A stretch of DNA of 64,000 nucleotides from Okapia johnstoni (lineage: Eukaryota; Chordata; Mammalia; Artiodactyla; Giraffidae). The notes below the pieces were generated by a model. It had not been told where the DNA came from, made no database searches, and saw only the letters and a list, made by a program, of their open reading frames with translations. This document shows, in pieces, positions 46,872 to 58,364 of the stretch; within the stretch, counting starts at the first letter, position 1, and every line of letters starts with the position of its first letter. The DNA is taken from the NCBI GenBank assembly GCA_024291935.2, contig CM044317.1, positions 20,854,230 through 20,918,229 of the forward strand. Reading direction: 5' to 3'. Position numbers and translations under genes: made by a program.

Positions 46872-47265
46872 ATAATGTATTAGACTGCCAGGGCTGCCAT
46901 AAGAAAAAAACCAGAGACAGACTGGCTCAAACAACAGAAATTTATTTTCTCACTGTTCTGGAGGCTGAAAATCTATGATCAAGGTGTCAACAGGATCGGT
47001 TTCAGGTGATGATCTCTTCCTGGCTCACAGATAGCTGTCTTTTCCCTTCCCTGTGTCATCACATAGCCTTTCCTCCGTGCATATGCATCTCTGGCATCTC
47101 TTCCTCTTCTTATAAGGACACAGCCATGTTGGGTTAAGACCCAACCCTTATTACTTCTTTTTACTTTACTTCTTTAAAGGCCCTGTCTCCGAATGCAGTC
47201 ACTTGGGTAGTTAAGGCTTCAACATATGAATTTGGGGGGAACATAATTCCATCCATAACACATAA
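46872..47265 (-). mobile_element. MLT1-like (MaLR) LTR
   Basis: Antisense LTR: GACTGCCAGGGCTGCCATAAG start, CAGAAATTTATTTTCTCACTG, ACATAGCCTTTCCTCCGTGC, GGCCCTGTCTCCGAATGCAG, and CATATGAATTTGGGGGGAAC end. It is the mirror of the 21215-21595 family. Solo LTR, no coding sequence. Confidence 0.8.
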
Positions 47266-48176
47266 TAAAATCAATTACTTTAAAAATATAGTGTACAATA
47301 TTACTAATTTTTTTCTAGTAAGTACAAACATAATTGCATATAATTTTAGCCTATTAAAATTTTAAAGTAGAGGTTGAATTTTACATCTTGTTCTTGCCAT
47401 AAAGAACATTTTTATAGAGTGAGTAATAATATCATTGATATTAAAGTATCTAAAAAAAAAGTATCTAAATAGTAATGTTTAAATTTCCTTTTACAGAATT
47501 TTTCTCTTAAAATTGTCACATATTGTAATTCAAGACAAGGTAAAATAGGTATCCTAAGAATATACATGCCAAGCATATTCCCAGTACACTTATGATAAAA
47601 TTTGGGGAGTATGATATGGGAGAAATGGGACCGAGAAAAAAACTAAAAAAGCACAAAGTTTTCAAGTAGGGTATGTAGGAGAATGGCGGTGGTGATACAA
47701 TTATGAAAATTGAAATATGAAACTAGTTAGAGTGACAAGATACTGCGTTCAGGTTGGAATGCTGAATTAACAGGGCTGGTGGGAAGCCCAGGGGAAGATG
47801 ACTCATGATCTTTTAGTGCTAGAAATTCACAATGTGTATGCCTGCAGGTGACTCATAACAGGCTTATTAATGACATGAGTGGAAAGAACTATGGGAGAAG
47901 ACAGAAAAGGGAAAAGGTCTGAAGCTAGAACATTGAAGAACCACCCCCACATTTAGGAAAGGGGAAGAGGAAAGGATGGAGATAAAGAGTGTTTCCAGTG
48001 TGTTTGAAGAATCAGGCAATACAGAATCACAGAGGCTAAATGAGAAATTGTTTGCTGCCAGAGCTGACATTATTTCCTCAATTCAGAGATAATAGCTTTG
48101 AAGGGACAGATAATTTCATGTAGGATTTCCTTTAGCTTCTTGATAATTGCTTTGCTTCTGCTTAGAGATGTTAGAT
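47266..48176 (+). repeat. AT-rich sequence passing into an old unassigned repeat
   Basis: 47266-47700 is AT-rich and unassigned. From about 47750 the sense text (GGAAGATGACTCATGATCTT, AAGAGTGTTTCCAGTGTGTTTG) joins the old family whose later parts lie at 48660-50110. Confidence 0.45.
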
Positions 48177-48388
48177 GGGCCTCCCTCGTGGCTCAGATGG
48201 TAAAGAATCCGCCTGCATGCGGGAGACTTGGGTTCGATCCCTAGGTTGGGAAGATCTCCTGGAGAAGGGAATAGCTTACCCACTCCAGTATTCCTGCCTG
48301 GAGAATTCCATGGACAGAGGAGGCTGTTGGGCTATAGTCCATGGGGTTGCAAAGAGTTGGACACAACTGAGAGACTAAGCACAGCACA
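48177..48388 (+). repeat. Bov-tA SINE
   Basis: Sense copy of a subtype with GAATAGCTTACCCACTCCAG; tail GAGACTAAGCACAGCACAGA. Confidence 0.95.
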
Positions 48389-48786
48389 GAGAAGTTAGAT
48401 ATTTCCTTGGGGCTCTTTCCAAGACTTTCTCTGTCTCCCCAGCAAGTTTACAGGCAGAAAATATTGAAAGAGTATATAAAATGTAGGTATGTAAAGTCCA
48501 CATAATTTTGGATTATTGAGGTATGACATGGAACGTCCAGGAATCTGGCTTGTTTTGAAGTGTGCAAACTGATGGGTTACCAAAGGAACCTCTAATAAGG
48601 GTAATATCAGGTAGATGTCATGTAGCCAATTTTTAAAAAATCCATTAATTTTCCTTTTAAAAAAGAAAAATCCCTGGGAAGAGAGTGAGAAGGAGGGGCA
48701 GGTCAACCTGGTAAATGGTTCAGAGACGTCAAGGATGATGAAGACTGAGCCCAGTGTACCAGCAATTAGGACATGACTATTGATTG
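48389..48786 (+). repeat. Old unassigned repeat, continued
   Basis: GTCAAGGATGATGAAGACTGAG near 48728 and flanking text continue the family begun near 47750. No coding frame. Confidence 0.4.
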
Positions 48787-48998
48787 CTAGGTGGCTCAGT
48801 GGCAAAGAAGCTGCCTGCCAATGCAGGAGACACAAGAGATGCAGGTTCAATCCCTGGGTCGGGAAGATCCCCTAGAGAAGGAACATTACAGTATTCTTGC
48901 ATGAGAGATCCCATGGACAGAAGAGCCTGGCGGTCTACAGTCCATGGGGTCACAAAGGAGTTGGACACAACTTAGAGACTAAACAACAACAACAGCAT
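48787..48998 (+). repeat. Bov-tA SINE
   Basis: Sense copy: GCTAGGTGGCTCAGTGGCAA, TACAGTATTCTTGCATGAGAG, tail ACTAAACAACAACAACAGC. A few bases of the body are missing. Confidence 0.93.
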
Positions 48999-49330
48999 TT
49001 ATTGCTAAGGAAGCAGGTAAAGTAGAATGGTTGGGAAGCCCAGATTCCAAAGAGGGTGGATTCTAAGATGTTTGGCAGAGAGTAAAGGCCAGAATTTGAG
49101 GCAATGGTAATAAGACATTCATTGACAAAGTTTGATGGTAAAGGAACACTATCTATAGGTAAATAGTTTGAGGAAATAGCAGAGATGTTGAACAATTTTA
49201 TATTAATATTAATAATTTTTAAAGAATAATAAAGACTTGGCTTGAAGGCAGAGATCCTAGAGCCCACAAAGTGGAGGACTTTGAAAACACAAGTTAAAGC
49301 TGACAAACGGTAGAGAGTCTAATCCTGGAG
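48999..49330 (+). repeat. Old unassigned repeat, continued
   Basis: AGAATGGTTGGGAAGCCCAGATT and GTTTGAGGAAATAGCAGAGATG match the order of the same old family. Confidence 0.4.
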
Positions 49331-49549
49331 GAGGCTTCCCTGGTGGCTCAAACAGGAAAGAATCTGCCTGCAAAGCGGAAGACCTGAATTCGATCCCTGG
49401 ATTGGGAAGATCTCCTGGAGAAGGGAATAGCTTACCCACTCCAGTATTCCTGCCTGGAGAATTCCACGGACAGAGGAGCCTGGCGGGCTACAGGGCTACA
49501 GCCCACGAAGTAGCAAAGAGTCGGACAGGACTGAGCGACTAACACTTTG
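49331..49549 (+). repeat. Bov-tA SINE
   Basis: Sense copy with a small CTACAGGGCTACAGCCC duplication near 49488. CTAATCCTGGAG before (about 49319) and after (about 49563) is the target duplication. Confidence 0.95.
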
Positions 49550-50499
49550 ACTATTGCTACTACTAATCCTGGAGAAATTGGGGGTTTAAGGCCAAAGGAT
49601 TAGCTTTTGCAGGGAGTAGCAGTTTCTCAGAGAGAAGAAAGAAAGATAAATAATGGAAAGATGAAAAATTATTTGTGGAAATTCCTGGGGATAGGAAGTA
49701 CTTCTACTTGAAGTAGAAAGTAGCCCCATCAGTTGAGAGTGAGAAGAGGCATCAGTTAAGGTCTTGTATGGAAAAGGTTTAGAATTGTAGAGATTGGACA
49801 TGCAATGGAGAAAGGATGAAAATGATACTGAAAATTCATAAATGCTCTTAGATTATATGAATTCACAGTGGATCCTATTAACATATTCCTCTGGAATTTC
49901 AGCAACATGCAAAAATTTGGGAAAGAACAATAAAAGAATAGGGGAGGTAGATTCCTGACCCAGAAGGGAATGAAGATTTTCCGTGGTAAGGAAATATATG
50001 CATTAAAAAAATAATTACTGACCTATACTGGGTAGGCGGATAAAGGAAGTTAGAATGGAGGTAATGGACTGAGAAAATAAGAAGGGGGTCCAGGGATTAA
50101 AGGTCATTGAGAAGTTTTTTTTTAAAAATAGGAAGCAAGAGAGAACAGAGCAGAATGGAAGGCTGTGGTGCGAGAAGAGAATTCTATAAACTTGGAGTAA
50201 TGTATTCACTAAGGCAGTCCTTTACATCGGTAACTAATGAGCTCCCAGAAATGTGTCCAAAAGGCAAATGTATAAGGAAAGAAAACCCATAAATGTTATA
50301 AATGGTTCTCATTACTACAACAAAGAAATGATTGCAGAATTCCTCATTACGGTTTCTGTAAGCTCTGGCTCCTTCAGGCTTGAGCAGACTGGGGAGCAAG
50401 TGAGAGTTATAACCTCCCTGCCCCCACCCCGGAACCCCAAGAAGAAAGACAGAGTGGCTGCCATCAGGCTACTCCTGTCCCAGGCACCTAGAGAGATTC
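49550..50499 (+). repeat. Old unassigned repeat end and unique sequence
   Basis: GGAGAAATTGGGGGTTTAAGG to about 50110 completes the old family. 50110-50499 is unassigned. No gene. Confidence 0.4.
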
Positions 50500-50706
50500 A
50501 ACTTGGTGGTTCAGTGGGTAAAGAGCCCGCCTACCAGTGCAGGAGACATAAGACATGTGGGTTCAATCCCTGGGTCGGGAAGAGGAGGGCATGACAACCC
50601 ACTCCAGTATTCTTGCCTGGAGAATCCCATGGACAAAGGACCCTGGCAGGCTACAATCCATGGGGTGGCAAAGAGTAGGACACAACTGAAGTGACTTAGC
50701 ATGCAC
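50500..50706 (+). repeat. Bov-tA SINE
   Basis: Sense copy: TTGGTGGTTCAGTGGGTAAAG, GACAACCCACTCCAGTATTC, end GACACAACTGAAGTGACTTAG. A small deletion follows GGGTCGGGAAGA. Confidence 0.93.
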
Positions 50707-51894
50707 TCCCGGGTCATGCCAGGCTGTCTAGTTGGAACAGGGAAGGGGACAGGGCTTGAAGCTGTCATTAAGGGTTAGAAGCTGTCTGCTGGAACGACCA
50801 TGAATTCCCCACCACCCACTGGGTGGAGCACGTTCTAGCCTCTGGGACATGACCCCCCCCCCCCCGACCCCTGCCTAGCCTCCTTCCAGATGCCATCTGA
50901 GGAACAGCAGAGGTTGAAGAACACTGTCATTCAGGATGGGGCACTGAGCATCGGGGTCACAAGCCCCCAGCACTACTCAGACTCTCCCAGGAGTCTGACC
51001 TGTTGGTGAGTGGTTGATAACACCACCTATCACTTGGCAGCTCATGTCATCTCTCAGCAGATGATGACCCAGATGGAACTGGGTATATGAAAGGTAGCTG
51101 GGGGATGTGTGGGGTGGGGGGTGACTAATGTAGAATGTACGACTGTGCAGTATATTCACAGCTAAGATACTGAATTCACAAGCTGAGGTCTGCTGGACAT
51201 GCCAGTGAAACCTGGATATCAGGGTGGTCCTAACTAGATACGTAACTAAGGAGAACAGTATTCTCAATCTGAGGTTGGGGAACAAATTTTGCTTTATTTT
51301 TGTGTATGTCTGGTAGATCAAACTTGTTATTTATGTTTTTCAAACTTCCTGTATCCTTACTACTTTTGTCTGCTTAACCCAACAGTAATGTAGAGAGATT
51401 CTGTTGAAGTCTCCTGCTACAGTAGTGTTGGTTCTTAAACTGGTCCCTGTACACCAAGGGCAAGGAGAGACCTAGTAAGAGGCAGACCACTTCAGATTGG
51501 CAGGTGGCAGATTTCATAAGCAAGCAAACTTTCATATGGGGCTTGTCTTGGGCAGCTGAAAGGTAAGTAGAACTCTGCACCTACCAATCTTAAAAGTTTA
51601 TATAGAGGCCTTAACTGGGTTCAGTTCTGTACACCATCCAGGTGGTCTCAGTAACACCTTACTCTCTCAAGACTCGATCCTTGAACACAGTTTGCACTGT
51701 GGGAAGGGTGGGTAGAGTGAATATTCCAAGGACAGGGGAGGGGTCAGGGACCTCTGACTGCCCAGGTTCAGCTCTCGAGTCTACCAGTGGTCATGTCTTC
51801 TCCATGATCTCCTCCAACAAGTAGTGGATTTGTCAACTTTTCCTTAAATTTCCACTATTTTTTGTGTTTTATATTTTGATGTAATTTTAATAGG
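50707..51894. other. Unassigned intergenic sequence
   Basis: Contains a C homopolymer of about 13-14 bases near 50852-50865 and a G-rich patch at 51101-51121 (GGGGG, GGGG and GGGGGG runs). No gene or repeat recognised. Confidence 0.4.
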
Positions 51895-52105
51895 GGGCTT
51901 CCCTGGTGGCTCAGAGGTAAAGGATCAGTCTGCCAATGCAGGAGACACAAGAGAGATGGGTTCTATCCTTGGGTCAGGAAGATCCCCTGAAGAAGGAAAT
52001 GGAAACCCACTTCAGTATTCTTGCTGGGACAGAGGAGCCTGGCAGACTATAGTCTGTGAGGTTGCAACAGTTAGACACGACTTTGAGACTAAACAACAAC
52101 AGCAA
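51895..52105 (+). repeat. Bov-tA SINE
   Basis: Sense copy: GGGGGCTTCCCTGGTGGCTC to tail ACTAAACAACAACAGC. Flanked by AATTTTAATAG on both sides. Confidence 0.95.
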
Positions 52106-52169
52106 AATTTTAATAGAGGTGCTCCAGATTGTGCTGTAATAAAAAAGTTATAATATTTCAGGGTGTAAG

Positions 52170-52353
52170 TATTAGTTGTTCAGTCGTGTCTGACTGTTTG
52201 CAACCCCATGGACTCCTCTGTCCATGAGATTCTCCAGGCAAGAATACAGGAGTGTGTTGCCATTCCCTTCTCCAGGGGATCTTCCCAACCCACGGATGGA
52301 GCCCAGGTCTCCTTCATTGCAGATTCTTTACCGTCTGAGCCATCAAGGAAGCC
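52170..52353 (-). repeat. Bov-tA SINE
   Basis: Antisense copy with a short deletion in the BovA part. Flanked by AATATTTCAGGGT at about 52153 and 52353. Confidence 0.95.
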
Positions 52354-53549
52354 AATATTTCAGGGTATACTGTCTTATAACCTTACTCTTAAAATCTGTG
52401 AGTAGAGACAAATATCCTTTTTAATCCTTGTATGTATTTATTGGTAAAAACATTTACTTTTTTGGTCTTGTTAGATAATTATACAGTAAGTGATTTGCTT
52501 TTCAAATATTAAAAATACAGAAGGATAATTGAAAAAAGATTATATTTCAATTGCTAAACATCAAAACTGATCTTGTGCTCAATGAAAAAAATGCAGAGTT
52601 GAAGTTTTCATTTTGTCTCAATATGCTTAGCTTTGATGTTTATTCATCCATGAGTTAGATGTGTGCCTTGTGATAAAACTAAAAATACCAAATATTTATT
52701 GAATGAAAGTTGAATGAGTAAAGTCAATTCTGTATTCTTGTTTTTTATAAGAGATGACTCAGATTGCAGTTTGGTCAACATATTCATTCATTTAACAGAT
52801 GTTCTTTGTGTCTTTGTTTTTGACCTTTTGACCCCCTTCACCTGTTTCTTTAAACTTGGCTTTAAACTTCAGGCTCCAGAAGCTCACATCTTCTGCAGGT
52901 CATTTAGAATTCCTTTCCCACTCCCTTTCTGCTCTCTAGCCTGCCGTATCTACATCAGGTGGTCTAGTGTGAGTGCTTAATAGAAAGGGCTAAAGAGCAC
53001 GGACCCTGAGTCAGCTAGCCTGGGTAAACATTAAAATGTTAGCTTCATTAAAGCCACCATTTCATCCTGAGAATTTCTGAAAAAATTACCTATTCCTTGA
53101 AAGTTGCCTGTAGGCCCCCTCTCTCACTTCCTTTATTGAATTCGTTTCTGAAAGTCTTTGAAAGTTCACTTCCTGCATGATTGCTTCCCTGCCTGAGGGA
53201 GAGGTAGTGAACTTGACTTTCTTATCTAAAAGCGTACCTCCCCTCCCCTACCCCCTCCAAAGCCACTGCAGGATTAACAAGTTGGTGGGGGTGGCATCAA
53301 CAACTTGCTTAGAGGGAGGTTTTATTTTCTGCCTCAACAAAACATTGCCTTTTGTTACATTAATGCAATAAAAACAAAGCTAGGGCTTCAATCTCACAAT
53401 TTAGAGGATTTAATGTCTTTGAACATTAAATTTTTTAACATTGAATTTTTTTTTTTTCGTATTTCTTAGGTAGAAAATCTTTTCCTGAGAAACAGGCAAG
53501 GAAAAGGATGTCCCTCTTCATTTCTCCCCCTCACCGTGCCCACCTCTTG
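52354..53549. other. Unassigned intergenic sequence
   Basis: Pyrimidine-rich at 53090-53260, T run near 53447-53457. No gene; the 88-codon frame at 52714-52980 lacks a domain. Confidence 0.4.
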
Positions 53550-53646
53550 CTTGTTGTTGTTTAGTCGCTAAATCGTGTCCCATTCTTTGTGACCCCATGG
53601 AGTGTAGTCCGCCAGGCTCCTCGAGTGGGTTGCCATTTTTTTCTTC
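53550..53646 (-). repeat. BovA SINE fragment
   Basis: Antisense, TTGTTGTTTAGTCGCTAAATC to GGGTTGCCATTTT with the middle and tRNA head missing. CACCTCTTGCTT occurs on both sides, the target duplication. Confidence 0.9.
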
Positions 53647-54104
53647 ACACCTCTTGCTTATGGTCCTTTTCCCTTTGTTCTTTCCTTTTTGCTTTTTTGC
53701 TCCCTCTCAACATTTGATTTGCACATTTTACTGGCCAATGGTGACTGAAGAGTGAAGACAGTGAGAAAAAAGAGGGAGAAGGAAAACCTCTTTGCTATAG
53801 TGTCATTTTTACAAGAATCACACCTATTGACTTAATAGACACCATCAAGTGCCACATCACTAATTCTTTGCTGAATTCATTCATTCATTCAACAAATATA
53901 TGGTTATATGTGTGGCACTATACTAGGCACTTTTCTCATTCTACAAAAACAAGCTGTGGATCTAGGCTTCATGTTTGGTTCTTCTGCTATAGAAACTTAA
54001 AAAAATAACTAGTAGAATTTGATATCTTCTTTCCTCCCACTTTGCAAGACATGTGACTTCATATATTTTTGTTAGTGTCTTCTCTTCTCCCTGAAGTGTA
54101 GGAA
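53647..54104. other. Unassigned sequence with an old-repeat scrap
   Basis: 53875-53935 (TTCATTCATTCAACAAATATATGG) is an old repeat end of MIR or L2 type. No gene. Confidence 0.4.
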
Positions 54105-54290
54105 AAAGAGGCAAGGTTTAGGATCCAAGCAAAACTGGGTTCAAATCCCCATTATCTGTGTGAAAGTACACAAATTTACACAGTTTTGAGATTTCATCTG
54201 TTAATGGAGGGTAACTACAATTAGAGCAAAGAGATGTGGTGATTCAATGAGATTCAAAAGTGTGTAATTTTTTAATAAGTGCCTTATACA
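54105..54290 (-). repeat. MIR SINE
   Basis: Antisense MIR: ACTGGGTTCAAATCCCCATT, TTCATCTGTTAATGGAGGGT, then GGTGATTCAATGAGATTC. Confidence 0.75.
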
Positions 54291-54924
54291 AGGAGACTTC
54301 CTTTCATTATACTATTGTTTATCTTACTTTATAAGCCCTTTGGAGATAGTTTATAAACTCATTAATCTGAATTGCAGTAGTATTAATAATCAATAGAAAA
54401 AGTAAACACATAATGCTAGCAGAACAAGCAAATGTGTAACCCGAACACCTTTAAGTAAAGCCATTTATTGATTTTCCAACAGGGTACTTCACAGGCAGGC
54501 CCGTCTTTTCAAGGGCAATCCATTTACTGTTGTACTTAGCTGGGGAAATTTTGCAATGAAAATTCAGAAATACAGGTATTTCTGAGGCACTTGGCTCTCA
54601 TCATGGAGGGAATTTCTTCTTTTCCTGCCCAAACGACAACTTATAGTGATATATTTACATATTACTACCTGTGAGGTGGAATTGTGGAAAAACCGGGGAC
54701 TTGCAAGATGGCAGAATTGGGTTGCCTGTGACCATGGGCCACGAGCAAGTTACATGGCTTTTCTGCGCTTGAAACTTTTGAGCTGTAAAATTGGCCTAAC
54801 GTTTGTGCATGAATTAAGCACATGTGTACTTAAAACATCTGTCACATAATTGACAATCAGTGTCATTTCCTCCCCTCTGAGATCCACCTGACCGATTACA
54901 GAGAAATCGTCCCGACAAACAACA
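54291..54924. other. Unassigned intergenic sequence
   Basis: No gene or repeat recognised. Confidence 0.4.
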
Positions 54925-55508
54925 CCTGTTGAGCGTTCCAGGCCCCATTCCAGGCGTTTCTCACCGTTTGCTTCATTTAATTCTTGCAACAAGCTGAGCA
55001 TTTGACACGTTGAGTTAATGAGGCTTCAGCAACAGGCCCTTACTTCCACGAGTCCCTCGGGAAGTCCTGCATCTAACAGAACACTCCTCCTCTCCCTGTT
55101 TTAAGTTTCAGGCCCCACAAAGTCTGAAATCGCCCTGGACGGAGACCATTTTCCTAATTGCAAAGACGGGTAAAGTAAACTGCCTAATAAGTGTTCATGC
55201 GCCCTCAGTCGTGTACGACTCTTTGCCGCCCCATGGACTGCAGCCCTGCAGGCTCCTCTATGCATGGGATTTCCCAGGCAGGAATCCTGAAGTGGATTGT
55301 CATTTCCAACTCCAGGGGAATCTTCTCGACCTAGGGATCCAATCGTCTCTACCCACGTCTCCTGCATTGGTAGGCGGGTTCTTCACCACTGAGCCAAAGG
55401 GCATTCAGTTTTACAAAGAGGGGTAAAGTCAGTTGTCTAAGATAACACACTTTTAAGTAATGGAGCAAGAATTGAACCGGAGTGGCCTGACCCCAGAGCC
55501 CGAGCTCT
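54925..55508 (+). repeat. MIR SINE(s) split by a Bov-tA
   Basis: Sense MIR text before the Bov-tA (CACCTGTTGAGCGTTCCAGG; TTCATTTAATTCTTGCAAC; GGGTAAAGTAAACTGCC) and after it (TTTTACAAAGAGGGGTAAAG; GAGCAAGAATTGAACCGG; CAGAGCCCGAGCTCTTAGCC). The AAAG-GGGTAAAGT part occurs on both sides, so two MIR copies or an old duplication may be involved. It directly abuts the CpG island. Confidence 0.75.
55196..55402 (-). repeat. Bov-tA SINE inside MIR
   Basis: Antisense: CTCAGTCGTGTACGACTCTTTG to CACCACTGAGCCAAAGG. It lies within 100 bases of the CpG island. Confidence 0.92.
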
Positions 55509-55985
55509 TAGCCACTGGAGGTGGTGACAATGGTGTCGTTGGGAGAGGAGCAGAGGGGCCAAGGCCCCGGGCGGAAAACCAGCGCCCTCGTCCCCCGGTG
55601 CGGCTACACGGGGCAGGCTGGGGTCGGAGGGGATCACCACGCCGAGGCTCCCCGCCCCTTCTTCCCCTTTTCCGCGCCGCTGAGCCGAAGCCGGCCCGCT
55701 TCCCCCCAGGCTGCCGGTGCCAGGCCGCGGGGTCCGGCTCGAGAACTTTGCAGGGAAGACAACTTGGCAGCCAGTCGGGAGGACAAGAAAGTGAGGCCCG
55801 GGTCTGTTTGGCCACTTCGATGGAAAGAAGTAACGCCGAAGTGTTCGGGGAGTATATACTGATCCAAGATTTATGTTGTCTGCTGCGGGGCTGCCTAACC
55901 GCAGGTGCTTCTCCTAAGCACCTGGAGAATTTCAGTTTTATCCCTGTTGGGCCCACCGCAGAGGTCCTGAATCGCAAGTGATGAG
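55490..55985 (+). promoter_or_regulatory. PLAGL1: CpG island, candidate PLAGL1 P2 promoter and non-coding exon 1
   Basis: A second isolated CpG-dense segment, densest from 55540 to 55760, with a GC box on the minus strand near 55651-55658 and no TATA box. No known protein is encoded. The call is positional: in human, SF3B5 and PLAGL1 are co-oriented and the upstream non-imprinted PLAGL1 promoter starts about 30 kb beyond SF3B5, the spacing seen here from 25.56 to about 55.6 kb. A possible splice donor is GAAA|GTGAGG at 55790/55791. If correct, this exon carries only 5' UTR of the zinc-finger transcription factor PLAGL1 (ZAC1), whose coding exons lie beyond the window. Identity is inferred from spacing and orientation, not from a coding match. 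An unannotated lncRNA promoter is the main alternative. Confidence 0.6.
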
Positions 55986-57464
55986 GCTGAAGTCCTGACC
56001 TGGGCATTTTTGTGAAAGTTTCCCCGGGGGGTTTTGCTGGGGGTGCCTGCTTAGGAATCAGGAGGTAGCAGAACTGGACTCTACCATGCGGCGGGTTGAA
56101 GAAATTTTAGGCACAGTGTTTCTTCGTCTGTATAGTGGCCCCTAATAATTTATTCTAAAGATGAGTTAGTATAAGATGTGTGGGAGTGTGTTGAAAAGGG
56201 AGAAGTCAGGGTAATACAAAATTCTGGTGCAGTGGGAACGAAAGATGCAGGCCCATTTCCACAAGTAGATGTGCAGACTGAGAGGGGAGTAGAAGAATCA
56301 CAAATGGCTATACCTGGAAAGGAGGGGTTTTGTTTTTAGGTGATCAGACAGTGTAACAGTTGGTGTAAATTGTAATTCAAAATCAGTACCACGTGGATGA
56401 AAGCAAGCAAGCTCCAGCCTGCCCCATCTGTGAAGGTTGGTTTGAAAAGCACACCACGTATCTTGCCTCTTCTCCAAACCCAGATTTTAGATTATTTTCA
56501 TTTAGGCAAATCAAGAATCAGTAATCACCGATGTGTCCTGTCTTGTGATAACCCCTACTGGCTGAGGCTGCATGTTTTTCTACTGCATGTGAGTTTCTGT
56601 TCCATTATTCAACAATTTTGTGTTGAGGACCTTCACGTAGGCATGCTCAAAATACAAAGATGAGGAAAACGCTGGTTTTTGCCCTAGCCGTCTGTCTAGT
56701 GGAGGTGACTGATGTAAAAACAGGCCACAATATAACCTGGTTATGATGATGATACAGGTATAGAATGAACAAAGTATCCTGTGGCCCATAGGAAAGAGAA
56801 GCTCCATCAGCCTCGGGAATGGCATCAATAAGAGGCTACACTGAAACTGGTAAACAGCGCCCTTCTGCCAAAGCTTGAGAATTTAGGATTCTGTGTAGTC
56901 AAATCTGTGTTCTTATTTTTCAATCTGATGAAATTCTCGTGTAATCGTATGCTGACAGTCTAAAGCAGAAATGACTTTTGGTTTCATGATGACTCTTAAA
57001 AATTTACTAGCCTTTCTGTTACTTTACCTTTGTAAAAGTCTCAACTATGTCTAAAGTTAATTCAAAAAAGAGGTGGTTAAATGAACAGAAAAAATGTAAA
57101 TGTGTCCTACATTCTTACTGAATATTTAGTTCCACTTACATATTCAGATAAGGTCTTTTAATTACATGCACTTTTAAAAGGTATGCTTTTTTTTGAGCGA
57201 TTGTCATTAGGAAAGGTTAAAATGCTCTAATAGAGGAGAGGGGCACAAAAGCAAAACTATGAGGAAAAGGAAAAGCTAGAAGGAGAGGGAGAAAGGAGTT
57301 TGACAAAACTGAAAGGAGGACACAGGAGTAAGCACTTACTGGGTAAAGAATCAAGAAGAAATGGGTGAATCAAACATGGCTGCCAGCTTCTTTGGGGATC
57401 TGCTGTCTTACACATTTTGTTTATAGACCCTTAGTTTTCAATGTTATTTCAAAAACAGAGGGAG
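55986..57464. other. Unassigned sequence downstream of the CpG island
   Basis: If the island is PLAGL1 P2, this is the start of its first intron. No coding exon recognised. T-run near 57187 and purine-rich stretch at 57230-57330. Confidence 0.4.
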
Positions 57465-57640
57465 GCAGTCTAATGTGGTAGTTAAAGCACAGGGTAAAGA
57501 GCCCCGAGTTTGAATAATGTATTAGATAGTGACCTTGGGCAAGGGCCTAAACTGGCTGTGTCTGCTCATTTGTAGAATGAAGATGTTAATATGAGCTCCA
57601 AGAGGCTTGTGAGGATTAACAGCTATGATGCTGTTAATCT
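57465..57640 (-). repeat. MIR SINE
   Basis: Antisense MIR: GAGGCAGTCTAATGTGGTAG, GTGACCTTGGGCAAGGGCC, CTTGTGAGGATTAACAGC in order. Confidence 0.85.
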
Positions 57641-58364
57641 GGACACCTGGCTGTGATAAAGCCTTGATCAGGAGTGGCCTCTGTTCTTGTTTCTCTCACC
57701 TTACTGGAGCCTAGTGAAAGCACTGGGAAACTGGGCAGATAGCTTTGTTCACCTTTCCAGTTGAAGACACTGAAATTAGGAGAGGCTGACTTGCTAAAAG
57801 CATATAAGGCCATAGCTAGATGAGCTGAAGTGAGAAGCTGTGTCTTTTGCAATTTAGTCCTGTGCCTTTACTCCTGCTCCACGCTGGTGCTGATTCGATG
57901 ATGGCTAAGGTTGATGCTCCCTGGAGTTTAAAGGCGTGGAGGCTGAAATCATTTCAGCTGTCCATGCACACTGCCACCCGGTGACTTTCTTGTGGTTGCT
58001 GATTTCTATTGTTGATTACATTTTCCTTCAGGGTTTATCGGTGGGAGCCCACTCCTGCATGGTGGTAAGGGGAGACAGAGGAAAGGCCATAAGGAAGTCA
58101 CACGTGGAAGAGCTTTCAAAGGGGGAACCCCCTCTCCAACTTCCAGTAGTATGTTGCAATATTACTAGAAAAAAGTCAGCTTTATTGTTCAGTGACTTAA
58201 CTGCTTTCATCTGCAACTGGGGGTTCTCGTGCAGAAATAATATTTCCTATCATATCCCCTTTCACATACATGTCTGGTCCCTGAAGAGGTGGGGAGAAGG
58301 GATGGTAGCTCTGTACAGAAAGCTCGTACATGTGGGTCAGATTTTAATTAGAATGTTAATTGGT
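57641..58364. other. Unassigned intergenic sequence
   Basis: A 147-codon frame (57936-58379) has no domain that I recognise and runs into a SINE. No gene called. Confidence 0.4.

Noticed and set aside
48177..49549. Near-identical stretch in the Bov-tA copies at 48.2 and 49.3 kb as a segmental duplication
   Set aside because: The shared GAATAGCTTACCCACTCCAG-type text is a Bov-tA subtype feature. Flanks differ and the second copy has its own target duplication, so they are independent insertions.
55460..55981. 173-codon and overlapping 113- and 184-codon frames in the CpG island as a protein gene
   Set aside because: Long frames on both strands are expected where GC content is high and stop codons rare. 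The proline/arginine-rich products have no domain, and the plus-strand frame starts inside MIR sequence.
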